DNA from: Roseicella sp. DB1501
Lineage (GTDB): Bacteria > Pseudomonadota > Alphaproteobacteria > Acetobacterales > Acetobacteraceae
Length of the DNA stretch: 64,000 nucleotides
Assembly (NCBI RefSeq): GCF_013112485.1
Contig: NZ_JABFHG010000002.1
Span: 62,001 to 126,000 of the forward strand
Direction: 5' to 3'
Shown: positions 51,817 to 60,579 of the stretch, one piece after another
Layout: the number at the start of each line of letters is the position of its first letter
Numbering within the stretch: the first letter of the stretch is position 1
Translations under genes and position numbers: made by a program
Notes under the pieces: model-generated
What the model was told of the DNA's origin: nothing
Databases searched by the model: none
What the model saw: the letters and a program-made list of their open reading frames with translations, nothing else

Positions 51817-52275
51817 ATGGCCGATCTGCTGATCCAACAAAGCCAAGGACCCGGGCTGCGCTACCAGGACATCGAGAACCCGGGCGATGTCTGGCACTGG
51901 CTGGAGGCGCCGCCCGATGGCGCGACGGCCGGCATCCCCTATGCCTTCATCGCGGCGCTGGGCGATGTCGCCCGGCCGGCGCCCTTCCTCTACACCGTCG
52001 AGCTCGACATCGCCGAGCCCGACCTGCCGGCGATCTACGACTGGTACGAGCAGGAGCACCTGCCGCTGCTGACCTCGGTGCCGGGCTGCATCGGCGGCAC
52101 GCGTTACCGCCGGCTCGACGGTGGCGCGCCGAACCTGCTGGCCGCCTACCGCTTCGAACGGCCGGAGGTGAACCAGTCGCCCGAATGGGTCACCGCCCGG
52201 AGCACCCCCTGGTGCGAGCGCGTGCGACCCCTGTTCCGCAGCACCCGCCGTTTCGTCCGGCGACTTATCGATTGA
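51817..52275 (+). CDS. EthD/DUF4286-like small dimeric-barrel protein
   Basis: A 152-residue protein whose central part (about 70-125) reads DLPAIYDWYEQEHLPLLTSVPGCIGGTRYRR, the pattern of ferredoxin-like dimeric alpha/beta barrels in which the H-x3-L-x3-PG segment lines the pocket. These proteins often handle small aromatic or polyketide-like compounds, or have unknown roles. GGAGGAAA lies about 6 nt before the ATG at 51817. It is divergent from the ThDP operon and followed by a Bug gene. Confidence 0.85.
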   Translation: MADLLIQQSQGPGLRYQDIENPGDVWHWLEAPPDGATAGIPYAFIAALGDVARPAPFLYTVELDIAEPDLPAIYDWYEQEHLPLLTSVPGCIGGTRYRRLDGGAPNLLAAYRFERPEVNQSPEWVTARSTPWCERVRPLFRSTRRFVRRLID

Positions 52276-52352
52276 AGCGGCAGCGCACGAGTCGCTAGCC
52301 TTCCCGGCGAAGCCGCGCCGAGACGCGGCCCCACGGGAGAGGAGACGACGGG

Positions 52353-53291
52353 ATGCGCATCGCACCGCGCCTGGCCGCGCTGGCGGCCGGGCTCTTGCTT
52401 TGGGCGGGGCAGGTCGCCGCCCAGGTCCAGATGGTGATCCCCTGGCCGGCCGGCGGCGGCACGGACATCATCGGCCGGCTGATCCAGCCCGTCTTCGCCG
52501 AGACGCTCGGCGCCCAGCTCATCATCCGCAACGTCGGCGGCGCCACCGGCACCATCGGCACGGCGGAGGTGGCGCGGTCGAAGCCGGACGGGCTGACGCT
52601 GATGCTCACCTCCATGGCGCCCATCGCGGTGCAGCCGAGCTTCCGCAGCAACCTGCCCTACAAGGCCGAGGATCTCGCGCCGGTCTGCCTTATCGCCGAG
52701 GCGCCGCTGACGCTGATGACGCCGAAGACGACGGGGCTCCGCAGCGTCGCCGACATCGCCGCGCGCGCCAAGGCCTCGCCCGGCCAGCTCCCCTATGCCT
52801 CGGGCGGCGTCGGCGGGCTCGGGCACCTGGCGATGACCGGGCTGACGCGGGCGCTCGGCATCGAGATGAACCACGTGCCCTTCCGCGGCTCGGGCGACAG
52901 CGTGCTCGCCATGCAGTCCGGCACGGTGCTGATGCTGGCGGCCGAGGCCAATCTCGTCGCGCAGTACGGCATGCACGCCATCGCCGTCTTCGCCGAGCGG
53001 CGCAGCCCGGACACGCCGGATGCGCCGACCCTGCGCGAGCTCGGCTACGACCTCGTCTACCCGCTCTGGACCGGCCTCTTCGCCCCCGCCGGCACGCCGG
53101 AGCCGGTGCTGGCGCGGATCGACGCCGCCTGCGCCGCCACGCTGCGCACGCCGAGCGTGGTGGAGGGCATGACGCGCGCCTCGCACCCGATCCGCTACCT
53201 CGACCGCCGCGCCTTCGGCGACTATGTGCGCTCCGAGGTGGTGAAATATGCCGAGTTGATCCGCGCCTCCGGGCTGAAGCCGGGCGAGTAG
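52353..53291 (+). CDS. Bug (TctC) family receptor-like protein
   Basis: A 312-residue exported binding protein. The signal peptide (1-23, GQVAAQ) leads into VQMVIPWPAGGGTDIIGRLIQPVF, then IIRNVGGATGTIGTAEVA and VPFRGSGDSVLAMQSGTVLM. GGGAGAGGAGACG lies upstream of the ATG at 52353. It is the fourth orphan Bug gene in this window. It is convergent with the maoC gene that ends the hydantoinase-TRAP operon, 7 bp away. Confidence 0.92.
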   Translation: MRIAPRLAALAAGLLLWAGQVAAQVQMVIPWPAGGGTDIIGRLIQPVFAETLGAQLIIRNVGGATGTIGTAEVARSKPDGLTLMLTSMAPIAVQPSFRSNLPYKAEDLAPVCLIAEAPLTLMTPKTTGLRSVADIAARAKASPGQLPYASGGVGGLGHLAMTGLTRALGIEMNHVPFRGSGDSVLAMQSGTVLMLAAEANLVAQYGMHAIAVFAERRSPDTPDAPTLRELGYDLVYPLWTGLFAPAGTPEPVLARIDAACAATLRTPSVVEGMTRASHPIRYLDRRAFGDYVRSEVVKYAELIRASGLKPGE

Positions 53292-53298
53292 CGCACGC

Positions 53299-53778
53299 TC
53301 AGCCGGCGGGCCGCTTGCGCAGCAGGTAGCGGTGCCGCCCCTCCAGCACCTGCACGCCGCGCTGGTTGTGGATGCTGGCGGCGAGGCCGAGGATGCCGGT
53401 GCTGCGCTGCGGCACCAGCTCATCCACCACCAGCACCGGGTAGAGCGTGTCGCCGAGGATCACCGGATGCAGGAAGCGCGTGGACTGTTCGAGGAAGCCC
53501 TTCAGCGACTCCTCGACCATATGCTGGAACAGCCCCGCCCCGGCGCAGGTCTGGATCGCCACCTGATAGCCATGCGCCAGCATCCCCGGCAGGCCATGCG
53601 CGCGGCAATATTCGGCATCGTAGTGGACCGGGTGGTTGTCGCCCGAGGCGGCCTGGAAGGCGGCGAAGAGGCCGCTGGTCATGGTGCGGCTCGGCAGCGG
53701 GAAGCGCTCGCCGAGGGCGAAATCCTCGAACCAGCGCTGTGCCGGGACAAGGCGGTGCGCGCGCGGATCGAAGCTCAC
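53299..53778 (-). CDS. MaoC family dehydratase
   Basis: A 159-residue hot-dog-fold protein. The hydratase-2 type motif is seen in AFQAASGDNHPVHYDAEYCRAHGLPGMLAHGY, with the catalytic Asp and His in GDNHPVH. It would hydrate or dehydrate an enoyl-CoA-type substrate. The start is a GTG at 53778 that overlaps the hyuB stop (GTGA), a sign of coupled translation. It is the last gene of the eight-gene operon reaching 64000. Confidence 0.88.
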   Translation of the reverse strand: MSFDPRAHRLVPAQRWFEDFALGERFPLPSRTMTSGLFAAFQAASGDNHPVHYDAEYCRAHGLPGMLAHGYQVAIQTCAGAGLFQHMVEESLKGFLEQSTRFLHPVILGDTLYPVLVVDELVPQRSTGILGLAASIHNQRGVQVLEGRHRYLLRKRPAG

Positions 53779-55418
53779 CGCGTCACGTAACCCATGGCGC
53801 GGTCGCGCGCCCGCGCCGCCGGGTCGCGCGCGGCTGGGTCGCCGAAGCCGCCGCCGCCCGAGGTCTCGAGCCGCACCCGGTCGCCGCGCCGCAGCGGGAC
53901 ATTGTCGGATTTCGGCGGCAGCGGGCTCTCGGCGCCGTCGCGCGTCAGCACCAGCCGCCCGACCGAGGCCGGGTCGCCGCCCGCCAGCCCGTAGGGCGCA
54001 TGGACGAAGCGGTCCATATTGGCGGTGAAGAAGCAGCGCGGGCTGTCGATGCGCCATTCCCGCAGCAGGCCGAGGCCGCCGCGCCGCGCCCCCTCCCCGC
54101 CGCTGTCCGGCAGCAGCGCGTAGCGGGTGATGGTGAGCGGCGCCTGCGCCTCGATCATCTCGATCGGGATGTTGCTGTTGTTGTGCATCCCGGCGGAGAG
54201 GGCGTTGACGCCGTCCTTCGCCGGATGCGCGCCGGTGCCGCCGATCTCGATCTCGACCAGCACCTCGCGCCGCGCATCCTCGGCGACGGTCTGGAAGGTG
54301 CAGACATAGGAATTGCCGTAATAGGCGGCCGGGATGCGGTCCGGCACCGCCTGGTGCAGGGCGCCGAACATGGCGTTCAGCAGCCGGTGCGTCACCGCGA
54401 TGCGGTGCACGACCGGCGCCGGATGCCGGGCATTCACCACCAGCCCCTCGGGCGCGATGGTCGTCACCGGCCGGTAGCAGCCGGCATTGGCGGCGAAGGG
54501 CTCGTCACAAGCGCACATGACCGCGAACATCACCGCCGCATTGCTGCTGGCGAGCGTCGCATTGGTCGGCCCCTGCACCTGCGGCGAGCAGCCCGAGAGA
54601 TCGACCGAGATGGCATCGCCCTTGATGGTCAGCGCCACATGCAGCCGGATTGGCTGGTCGAGGTCGATGCCGTCATCGTCCAGCCAGTCGGTGAACTCGT
54701 AGGTCCCGTCCGGCATGCGGGCGATGGCGGCGCGCATCGCCTGCTCGCTCATGTCGAGGATGCGGCGCCCGGCCTCGATCATCCCCTCGGCGCCGTAGCG
54801 GGTGGCGAGGCGGCGGAGCGCCGCGGCGCCCACCTCGAGCGAGGCGATCTGGCTCTGCAGGTCGCCGAGCAGCAGGTCGGGCTTGCGGATGTTCTGGCGG
54901 ATCATCGCCCAGACCGCCTCGTTCCGCCGGCCGTTCTCGATCAGCTTCAGCGGCGGGATGCGCAGCCCTTCCTGGAAGATCTCGATCGCCTTCGCCGCGT
55001 AGCTGCCCGCGACCAGCCCGCCGACATCGATATGGTGGCAGAGCGTACCGACGAAGGCGATGCGCCGGCCTTCATGGAAGACCGGCTTGAAGGCGCAGAT
55101 ATCCGGCAGATGCTGGCCACCGCAATAAGGGTCGTTGGAGATGACGACATCCTCTGCGCCCCAGCCCGTTGGGTCGATCCACTTGTCCAGCAGCTCGCGC
55201 AGGAAATGCGACATGCTGTTGAGATGGCTCGGGATGCGCGCCGATTGCGCGAGGTTGTTGCCCTCGGCATCGAAGACGGCGGTGGAGTAGTCCAGCAGCT
55301 CGCGCACGATGGTGCTGCGGCTGGTGCGCCAGACGGTAACGTCCATCTCCGCGGCGGCCGCGGTCAGCGCGTTGCGGATCACCTCGATCTCGATCGGGCC
55401 GAGCGTGGCGGCGGTCAT
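53775..55418 (-). CDS. Hydantoinase B/oxoprolinase-type subunit (pair 1)
   Basis: A 547-residue HyuB-type protein, partner of HyuA in ATP-dependent opening of hydantoins, 5-oxoproline or related rings. Conserved segments are DYSTAVFDAEGNNLAQSARIPSH, ISNDPYCGGQHLPDI with likely metal or substrate residues, the TLCHHIDVGG pair of His, and the C-terminal GGGGFGDPAARDP. The ATG at 55418 overlaps the hyuA stop (ATGA) and its stop overlaps the maoC GTG. The protein is typical in length. The exact ring substrate is unknown. Confidence 0.93.
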   Translation of the reverse strand: MTAATLGPIEIEVIRNALTAAAAEMDVTVWRTSRSTIVRELLDYSTAVFDAEGNNLAQSARIPSHLNSMSHFLRELLDKWIDPTGWGAEDVVISNDPYCGGQHLPDICAFKPVFHEGRRIAFVGTLCHHIDVGGLVAGSYAAKAIEIFQEGLRIPPLKLIENGRRNEAVWAMIRQNIRKPDLLLGDLQSQIASLEVGAAALRRLATRYGAEGMIEAGRRILDMSEQAMRAAIARMPDGTYEFTDWLDDDGIDLDQPIRLHVALTIKGDAISVDLSGCSPQVQGPTNATLASSNAAVMFAVMCACDEPFAANAGCYRPVTTIAPEGLVVNARHPAPVVHRIAVTHRLLNAMFGALHQAVPDRIPAAYYGNSYVCTFQTVAEDARREVLVEIEIGGTGAHPAKDGVNALSAGMHNNSNIPIEMIEAQAPLTITRYALLPDSGGEGARRGGLGLLREWRIDSPRCFFTANMDRFVHAPYGLAGGDPASVGRLVLTRDGAESPLPPKSDNVPLRRGDRVRLETSGGGGFGDPAARDPAARARDRAMGYVTR

Positions 55419-57454
55419 GCGTCGCTCCGTGCGATCAGCGCGCCCGCCGGGCCGAGCGTCGCGGTCCAGCCGCGGCCGATCCAGTGGGTGGCGAAGGGTT
55501 CCTCGACGATGGCGGGGCCGGTGATGCGGTCCTCCGGCGGCAGCGCCTCGCGATCCCAGACCGGCACGTCGCGCCAGGCGCCCTCCTCGAAGACGCGGCG
55601 GCTGCCCTTCAGCGCCGGCCACGCCGCCGGCACCGGCTCCGCCGTCTCGGGCTTCGGCAGGCGGCCGGTGGCGATCGCCCGCAGGGTGACGATCTCGACC
55701 GCCTCCGCTTCGTCGGCATAGCTGAAGCGCTGCCGGTGCGTCGCGTGGAAGCGGGCCAGCAGCGGCGGCAGGTCGCAAGCCTCGGGCCAGGGCACCAGCA
55801 GCTCGAAGGCCTGGCCATGATAGCGCATGTCGGCGGCGATCGCGATCTCGCGCCGCGCGGCCGGCACGCCGTCCCGCGCCAGGCCGGCATCCGCCTCGGC
55901 GCGCAGCTCGGCGACCAGCGCCTCGATCGCCGACAGGCTGGCGGGCAGCGCCGGCATCACCCGCGAGCGAGCGATGTCCTGCACCAGGTCGGAATAGAGG
56001 ATGCCATAGGCCGAGAGCGTGCCCGGCTCGCGCGGGAAGATCACCTCGCGGATGCCCATCTCGGCCGCCACCTCCGTCGCGTGCAGCCCGCCGGCGCCGC
56101 CGAAGGAGAGCAGCGAGAAGTCGCGCGGATCGAGCCCCTTCTCGAACAGCGAGAGCCGCACCGCGGCGCCGAGATTGGCATTCGTCACCGTCAGCATCCC
56201 CTGCGCCGCCGCCTCGACCGGCAGGCCGAGCGGCGCGCCCACCCGGGCTTCGATCGCCGCCCGCGTCGCCGGCATGTCGAGCCGCATCATGCCGCCGAGG
56301 AAGTAGTCGGGGTCGAGCCGGCCGAGGGCGAGGTTGGCATCGGTCACCGTCGGCTCCGTCCCGCCGCGGCCATAGGCGACCGGGCCGGGGCGCGAGCCGG
56401 CGCTGCGCGGCCCGACCGTCAGCCGCCCGCCGGAATCGACGCCCGCGATGGAGCCGCCGCCGGCGCCGATGGTGCGCATCTCCACCATCGGCAGGCGCAC
56501 CGGCAGCCGGTCGATCTCGCCCTGCGTCACCACCGAGACGCGGCCGCCCTGCACCACCGAGACATCATAGCTGGTGCCGCCCATATCGACCGCGACGAGG
56601 TTCGGCCGCCCCAGCAGCGCCGCGACCCGACCCGCCGCCAGCGCCCCGCCCGAGGGGCCGGAGAGCAGCAGGCGCGCCGGCTGCCCGGCCGCCTGGCGCA
56701 GGCTGCAGACGCCGCCATTCGACTGCACCAGAAAGACCAGGGGCTGGAACCCGCCTTCCCCGAGCCGCGCCTCCAGCCGGTCGAGATAGGCCTTCACCAC
56801 GGGTATCAGCAGCGCATTCAGCACCGTGGTGCTCGCCCGCTCGTATTCACGGATCTCCGGGCTGATCTCGCTGCTGAGCGAGACCGGCAGGCCCGGCCGC
56901 GCCGCCGCCAGCAGCGATTTCAGCCGCTGCTCATGCGCCGGGTTGGCGTAGCTGTGCAGCAGGCAGACCGCCACCGCCTCGGCGCCGAGCGCCTCCAGCC
57001 GGGCGACGAGGCCGGGGATCGCCGCCTCGTTCAGCGCCCGCTCCGGCGTCCCGTCGGCGCGCATCCGCTCCGGCACGCCGAGCCGGCGGTCGCGCTCGAT
57101 CAGGCAGGGAAAGGGATCGGGATCGACCTTGTACAGCTCCCGCCGCACATGCCGGGTGATCTCCAGCACGTCCTCGAAGCCCTCGGTGGTCAGCAGCACG
57201 CCGCGGGCGAGCTTGCGTTCCACCACCGCATTGGTGGCGATGGTGGTGCCGTGCAGCAGCAGCCCGACCTCGGCGAGGGCGAAGCCGAAGCGCTGCGAGG
57301 CTTCCTCGACGCCGCGCAGCAACCCGATGGAGGGATCCTCCGGCGTCGTCGGCGTCTTCCAGGCCCGCACGCTGCCGTCGCGGGCATCGAGCACCTGCAG
57401 GTCGGTGAAGGTGCCGCCGATATCGACGGCGATGCGGACGGGTCGCTCGCTCAT
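55415..57454 (-). CDS. Hydantoinase A/oxoprolinase-type subunit (pair 1)
   Basis: A 679-residue ATP-dependent subunit of the hydantoinase/oxoprolinase family. The actin-like phosphate-binding loop is AVDIGGTFTDLQVL at the N-terminus. Further motifs are LLHGTTIATNAVVERK, the second loop AVDMGGTSYDVSVV, and GAGGGSIAGVDSGGRLTVGPRSAGSRPGP. The ATG at 57454 starts 4 nt after the TRAP permease stop. It shares an ATGA overlap with hyuB. It differs clearly in sequence from the second HyuA at 60576, so the two are not a recent duplication. Confidence 0.94.
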   Translation of the reverse strand: MSERPVRIAVDIGGTFTDLQVLDARDGSVRAWKTPTTPEDPSIGLLRGVEEASQRFGFALAEVGLLLHGTTIATNAVVERKLARGVLLTTEGFEDVLEITRHVRRELYKVDPDPFPCLIERDRRLGVPERMRADGTPERALNEAAIPGLVARLEALGAEAVAVCLLHSYANPAHEQRLKSLLAAARPGLPVSLSSEISPEIREYERASTTVLNALLIPVVKAYLDRLEARLGEGGFQPLVFLVQSNGGVCSLRQAAGQPARLLLSGPSGGALAAGRVAALLGRPNLVAVDMGGTSYDVSVVQGGRVSVVTQGEIDRLPVRLPMVEMRTIGAGGGSIAGVDSGGRLTVGPRSAGSRPGPVAYGRGGTEPTVTDANLALGRLDPDYFLGGMMRLDMPATRAAIEARVGAPLGLPVEAAAQGMLTVTNANLGAAVRLSLFEKGLDPRDFSLLSFGGAGGLHATEVAAEMGIREVIFPREPGTLSAYGILYSDLVQDIARSRVMPALPASLSAIEALVAELRAEADAGLARDGVPAARREIAIAADMRYHGQAFELLVPWPEACDLPPLLARFHATHRQRFSYADEAEAVEIVTLRAIATGRLPKPETAEPVPAAWPALKGSRRVFEEGAWRDVPVWDREALPPEDRITGPAIVEEPFATHWIGRGWTATLGPAGALIARSDA

Positions 57455-57458
57455 GCGC

Positions 57459-58823
57459 CTATCCCATAACCCGCGGCAGCCAGAGCGCAATCCCCGGCCA
57501 GACCATCAGCAGCGCGACGGCCAGCAGATAGGCGGCGAGGAAGGGGGCCACTCCGACGAAGACATCGGTGATCGGCCCGCCCCGCGGCCGCATGCCCTGC
57601 AGCACGTACATCACCGTGCCGTCCGGCGGGCTGATCTGCGCGATCTCGACCAGCATGGTCACCATCACGCCGAACCAGATCGGGTCGTAGCCGAGCGCCA
57701 CGACGATCGGGAAGACCACGGGCACGGTGGTGATGATCATGGAGAAGCCCTCCATGAAGGTGCCGAGCGCCAGGTAGAGCGCCAGGATGCAGCTCATGAT
57801 CGCCCAGGGCGGCAGCGGCAGCTGGCCGATGAACTGCGCCAGGGCCTGCGGCACGTTGATCGCGGTCAGCAGGTAGTTCAGCAGATAGGCGCCGAAGATG
57901 ATGAGGCCGAGCAGCGCCGTGTTGCGCGCCGTCGCCTCGGCGCTGGCATTCAGCAGCCGCAGGCTGAGCTTGCCCTCCAGCGCGGCGAAACCCGCGGCGC
58001 CGACGACGCCGAGCGCCGCCGCCTCGGTGGGCGTCGCGAAGCCGGCATAGATCGAGCCCAGCACCAGCAGCATCAGCAGCAGCGTCGGCACCAGATCGAC
58101 CAGCGCCCGCAGCTTCATCCCGAGCGGCAGCGGCGGCGGCCGGTCCAGCGGGCGCGCCACGCCGTGCCAGAGGATCACCAGCAGGAACAGCCCGGTCACC
58201 AGGATGCTCGGCAGCAGCGCCGCGATGTAGAGCGCGCCGACCGAGGTCTCGGTGATCAGCCCGTAGATGATGAAGGTGATGCCGGGCGGGATCAGGTTGC
58301 CGAGCGCGCCGCCGGCGGCGAGCGAGCCGAGCACCATGCGCTGGCTGTAGGCGGAGTTGTTGAAATAGGGCAGCGCGACCGAGCCCATGGTGGCCGCCGT
58401 CGCCACCGAGGAGCCGGAGATGGCCGAGAAGACGGCGCAGGAGACGATGTTGGTGTGCAGCAACCCGCCCGGCAGCCGGTTCAGCCAGACATTGAGCGCC
58501 CGGTAGAGCCGGTCCGAGAGGCCGGCGCGCAGCAGGATCTCGCCCATCAGCAGGAAGAGCGGCACCGCCACCAGCACGAAATTGGAGGACGGCCCCCAGA
58601 GCGTCTGCCCCGCGAAGGCCCACCAGGGACGGTCGGAGAAGGTGAGGCCGATCAGGATGCCGAGCAGGCCGAGCACCGCGGCGATATAGACCCCGGCGCC
58701 GAAGAACAGGATGAAGACGCCGGTCAGCGCCAGGATCTCCATCACCGGCACCGCCTCGCCGCCGGTGGCGGCGGCGAAGATGGCGGCGGCCAGCAGGGCG
58801 AGGAGGAAGACGACCGCGATCAT
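57459..58823 (-). CDS. TRAP transporter large permease (DctM)
   Basis: A 454-residue inner-membrane protein with about twelve or more membrane helices. Family signatures include FVLVAVPLFLLMGEIL, AISGSSVATAATMGSVALPYF and NLIPPGITFIIYG. It forms the transport channel of a TRAP system, which imports a carboxylic acid with sodium using a periplasmic binding protein. Its ATG overlaps the DctQ stop (ATGA). It is placed between the small permease and hyuA in one operon. Confidence 0.95.
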   Translation of the reverse strand: MIAVVFLLALLAAAIFAAATGGEAVPVMEILALTGVFILFFGAGVYIAAVLGLLGILIGLTFSDRPWWAFAGQTLWGPSSNFVLVAVPLFLLMGEILLRAGLSDRLYRALNVWLNRLPGGLLHTNIVSCAVFSAISGSSVATAATMGSVALPYFNNSAYSQRMVLGSLAAGGALGNLIPPGITFIIYGLITETSVGALYIAALLPSILVTGLFLLVILWHGVARPLDRPPPLPLGMKLRALVDLVPTLLLMLLVLGSIYAGFATPTEAAALGVVGAAGFAALEGKLSLRLLNASAEATARNTALLGLIIFGAYLLNYLLTAINVPQALAQFIGQLPLPPWAIMSCILALYLALGTFMEGFSMIITTVPVVFPIVVALGYDPIWFGVMVTMLVEIAQISPPDGTVMYVLQGMRPRGGPITDVFVGVAPFLAAYLLAVALLMVWPGIALWLPRVMG

Positions 58824-59509
58824 GCCGAGATCTCTCGCTTGATGCCCTCGGGCCGCTTGACGCCCCCGGGCGCGGCGGGTGGGTGCTGGCCCTCGCGTGC
58901 CATCTCCACCGCCTCCAGCGCCTCGGCCGTCTCGTCCTCCAGCGTGCGGGAGCCGAGCAGGCGGTCGAGCTCGCCCGCCTCGCCAAGCAGCAGCGCGAGG
59001 ACGGATTCCAGGACCAGCGCCCCGATCATCACGCAGAAGGCGAGGATGCCGAAGGTCCAGATCGCCTGCGGCACCAGCAGCGGGATGCGCAGCGCGCTGT
59101 TGTCATGCGCGTCGAAGAGCAGGCTCTCCTCGACCAGCGCCCAGGCTGCCCAAGCGCAGAACAGGGCGAAGGCGAAGAGCAGCAGCAGCGAGACCAGGTG
59201 CAGCACGGAGCGCAGCCGCAGCGGTAGCCGGTTCACCCAGACATCGACGCGGATATGCGCCCGCCGCGCCAGGGTATGCGCCAGGCTCCAGGCGATGCCG
59301 GCGGCCAGCATGTAGCCGGTGACCTCGGTGGTCGCCGCCGAGGAGAAGCCGAACAGGCTGCGCGCCACCACGTCGAAGGTGATGAAGAGCGCGCAGGCCA
59401 CGTAGTTCCAGCCCGCGACATAGGCCATCGCCGCGGCGAAGCCAGCGATTCCGCGCCGCAGCGCCCGCGCCGCCCGCAGCGGCGCGGGCAGCTCCGCCGC
59501 CCCGCTCAC
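58820..59509 (-). CDS. TRAP transporter small permease (DctQ)
   Basis: A 229-residue protein with four membrane helices (about 24-45, 55-80, 95-118, 140-165). The HIRVDVWVNRLPLRLRSVLHL segment between helices 2 and 3 is typical of DctQ. A charged C-terminal tail of about 50 residues (EDETAEALEAVEMAREGQ) is longer than usual. The start is a GTG at 59509 overlapping the DctP stop (GTGA); it is chosen for this coupling, as no other start lies before helix 1. Confidence 0.9.
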   Translation of the reverse strand: MSGAAELPAPLRAARALRRGIAGFAAAMAYVAGWNYVACALFITFDVVARSLFGFSSAATTEVTGYMLAAGIAWSLAHTLARRAHIRVDVWVNRLPLRLRSVLHLVSLLLLFAFALFCAWAAWALVEESLLFDAHDNSALRIPLLVPQAIWTFGILAFCVMIGALVLESVLALLLGEAGELDRLLGSRTLEDETAEALEAVEMAREGQHPPAAPGGVKRPEGIKREISA

Positions 59510-60579
59510 CCGCCGAAACGCAGGCCGGCGATCGGCGCGATCACCTGGTTGAACACCTCGCCGCAGCGGGCGCCGCAGCGCCTGACGAAGCCCGGCAGCA
59601 CGCTCTTCTCCAGGACCTCGCGCAGCAGCCTGCTGTCCGCCGGGGTCGCCGCCACTTCCGTGATCGGCCGGCCGGCGAGGCTGTGGATCTTGCAGCCCTC
59701 GGCCTTGCCGATGGCGCAGTCGAGCCCGTCGCGCGTCGCCGCCTCGCCGAGCGCCCATTGCGCCTCGTTCACCTGGGCCAATGTCGCCTCCACCGCCGCC
59801 CGCACCTTGGGATCGAGCCGGTTCCACCAGGCGATGTTCACCATGTAGCCGGCCAGCGCCCAGGAGATGGGCAGGTTCGAGACATGCGTCGTCACCTCCG
59901 GCCAGCGGGCGGAGACGCCGCTGCCCGTGCCGGTGACGGCGCAATCGACGACGCCGCGCTCGAGCGCCGAATAGACCTCGGGGAAGCCGATGGAGACTGG
60001 CTGCGCCCCGAGCGCGGTGGTGAAGTCGACCAGCGAATTGCCGAAGGTGCGGATCTTGCGGCCCTTCAGATCGGCGAGGCCGGCGAAGGGCTGGCGGCAC
60101 CAGACCACCTGCGCCGGGAAGGGATAGATCAGCATCAGCCGGGCGCCGAAGCGCTCGAGATCCTTGTTGACCACCGGCAGCATCGCCTCGGCGATCCGCT
60201 TCGCCATGCCGATATCGGGGGCGAGGCCGGCGAGGTCGACGCCATCGAGGATCGGCACGTCACCGGAAAGCGTGGTGAGCGTGCTGGCGCCGATATCCGC
60301 CTGGCCGGAGCGCACCAGCCGCACGATCTCGGTGCCGGAGAGGTTGCGCTCGGCATGGGTCGAGAGCTGCACCTCGATCCGGCCGTTGCTCGCCCGGGCC
60401 AGCCCCTCCTTCAGCACCGGCACGTCCACGCGGGTGAATTGCGGCTGCGTCGGCAGCGGCTGGGTGACCGCGACGATCGACACCTTGGGGCCCGGCGGCA
60501 CCGCCTGCGCCATGGCGGGGCCAGTGGCGGCGCCGGCGGCGAGCAGCGCCGCGACGGCGCCCGGGATCCAACCTCTCAT
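59506..60579 (-). CDS. TRAP transporter substrate-binding protein (DctP)
   Basis: A 357-residue exported protein. The signal peptide (1-24, ATGPAMAQ) precedes the binding domain, which has the helix LVRSGQADIGASTLTTLSGDVPILDGVDLAG, WCRQPFAGLADLKGRKIRTFGNS and VYSALERGVVDCAVTGTGSG. The Arg in the RTFG segment is where TRAP proteins usually clamp the substrate carboxylate. The ATG at 60579 overlaps the upstream hyuA2 stop (ATGA). The substrate is likely the compound attacked by the co-encoded hydantoinases. Confidence 0.94.
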   Translation of the reverse strand: MRGWIPGAVAALLAAGAATGPAMAQAVPPGPKVSIVAVTQPLPTQPQFTRVDVPVLKEGLARASNGRIEVQLSTHAERNLSGTEIVRLVRSGQADIGASTLTTLSGDVPILDGVDLAGLAPDIGMAKRIAEAMLPVVNKDLERFGARLMLIYPFPAQVVWCRQPFAGLADLKGRKIRTFGNSLVDFTTALGAQPVSIGFPEVYSALERGVVDCAVTGTGSGVSARWPEVTTHVSNLPISWALAGYMVNIAWWNRLDPKVRAAVEATLAQVNEAQWALGEAATRDGLDCAIGKAEGCKIHSLAGRPITEVAATPADSRLLREVLEKSVLPGFVRRCGARCGEVFNQVIAPIAGLRFGG

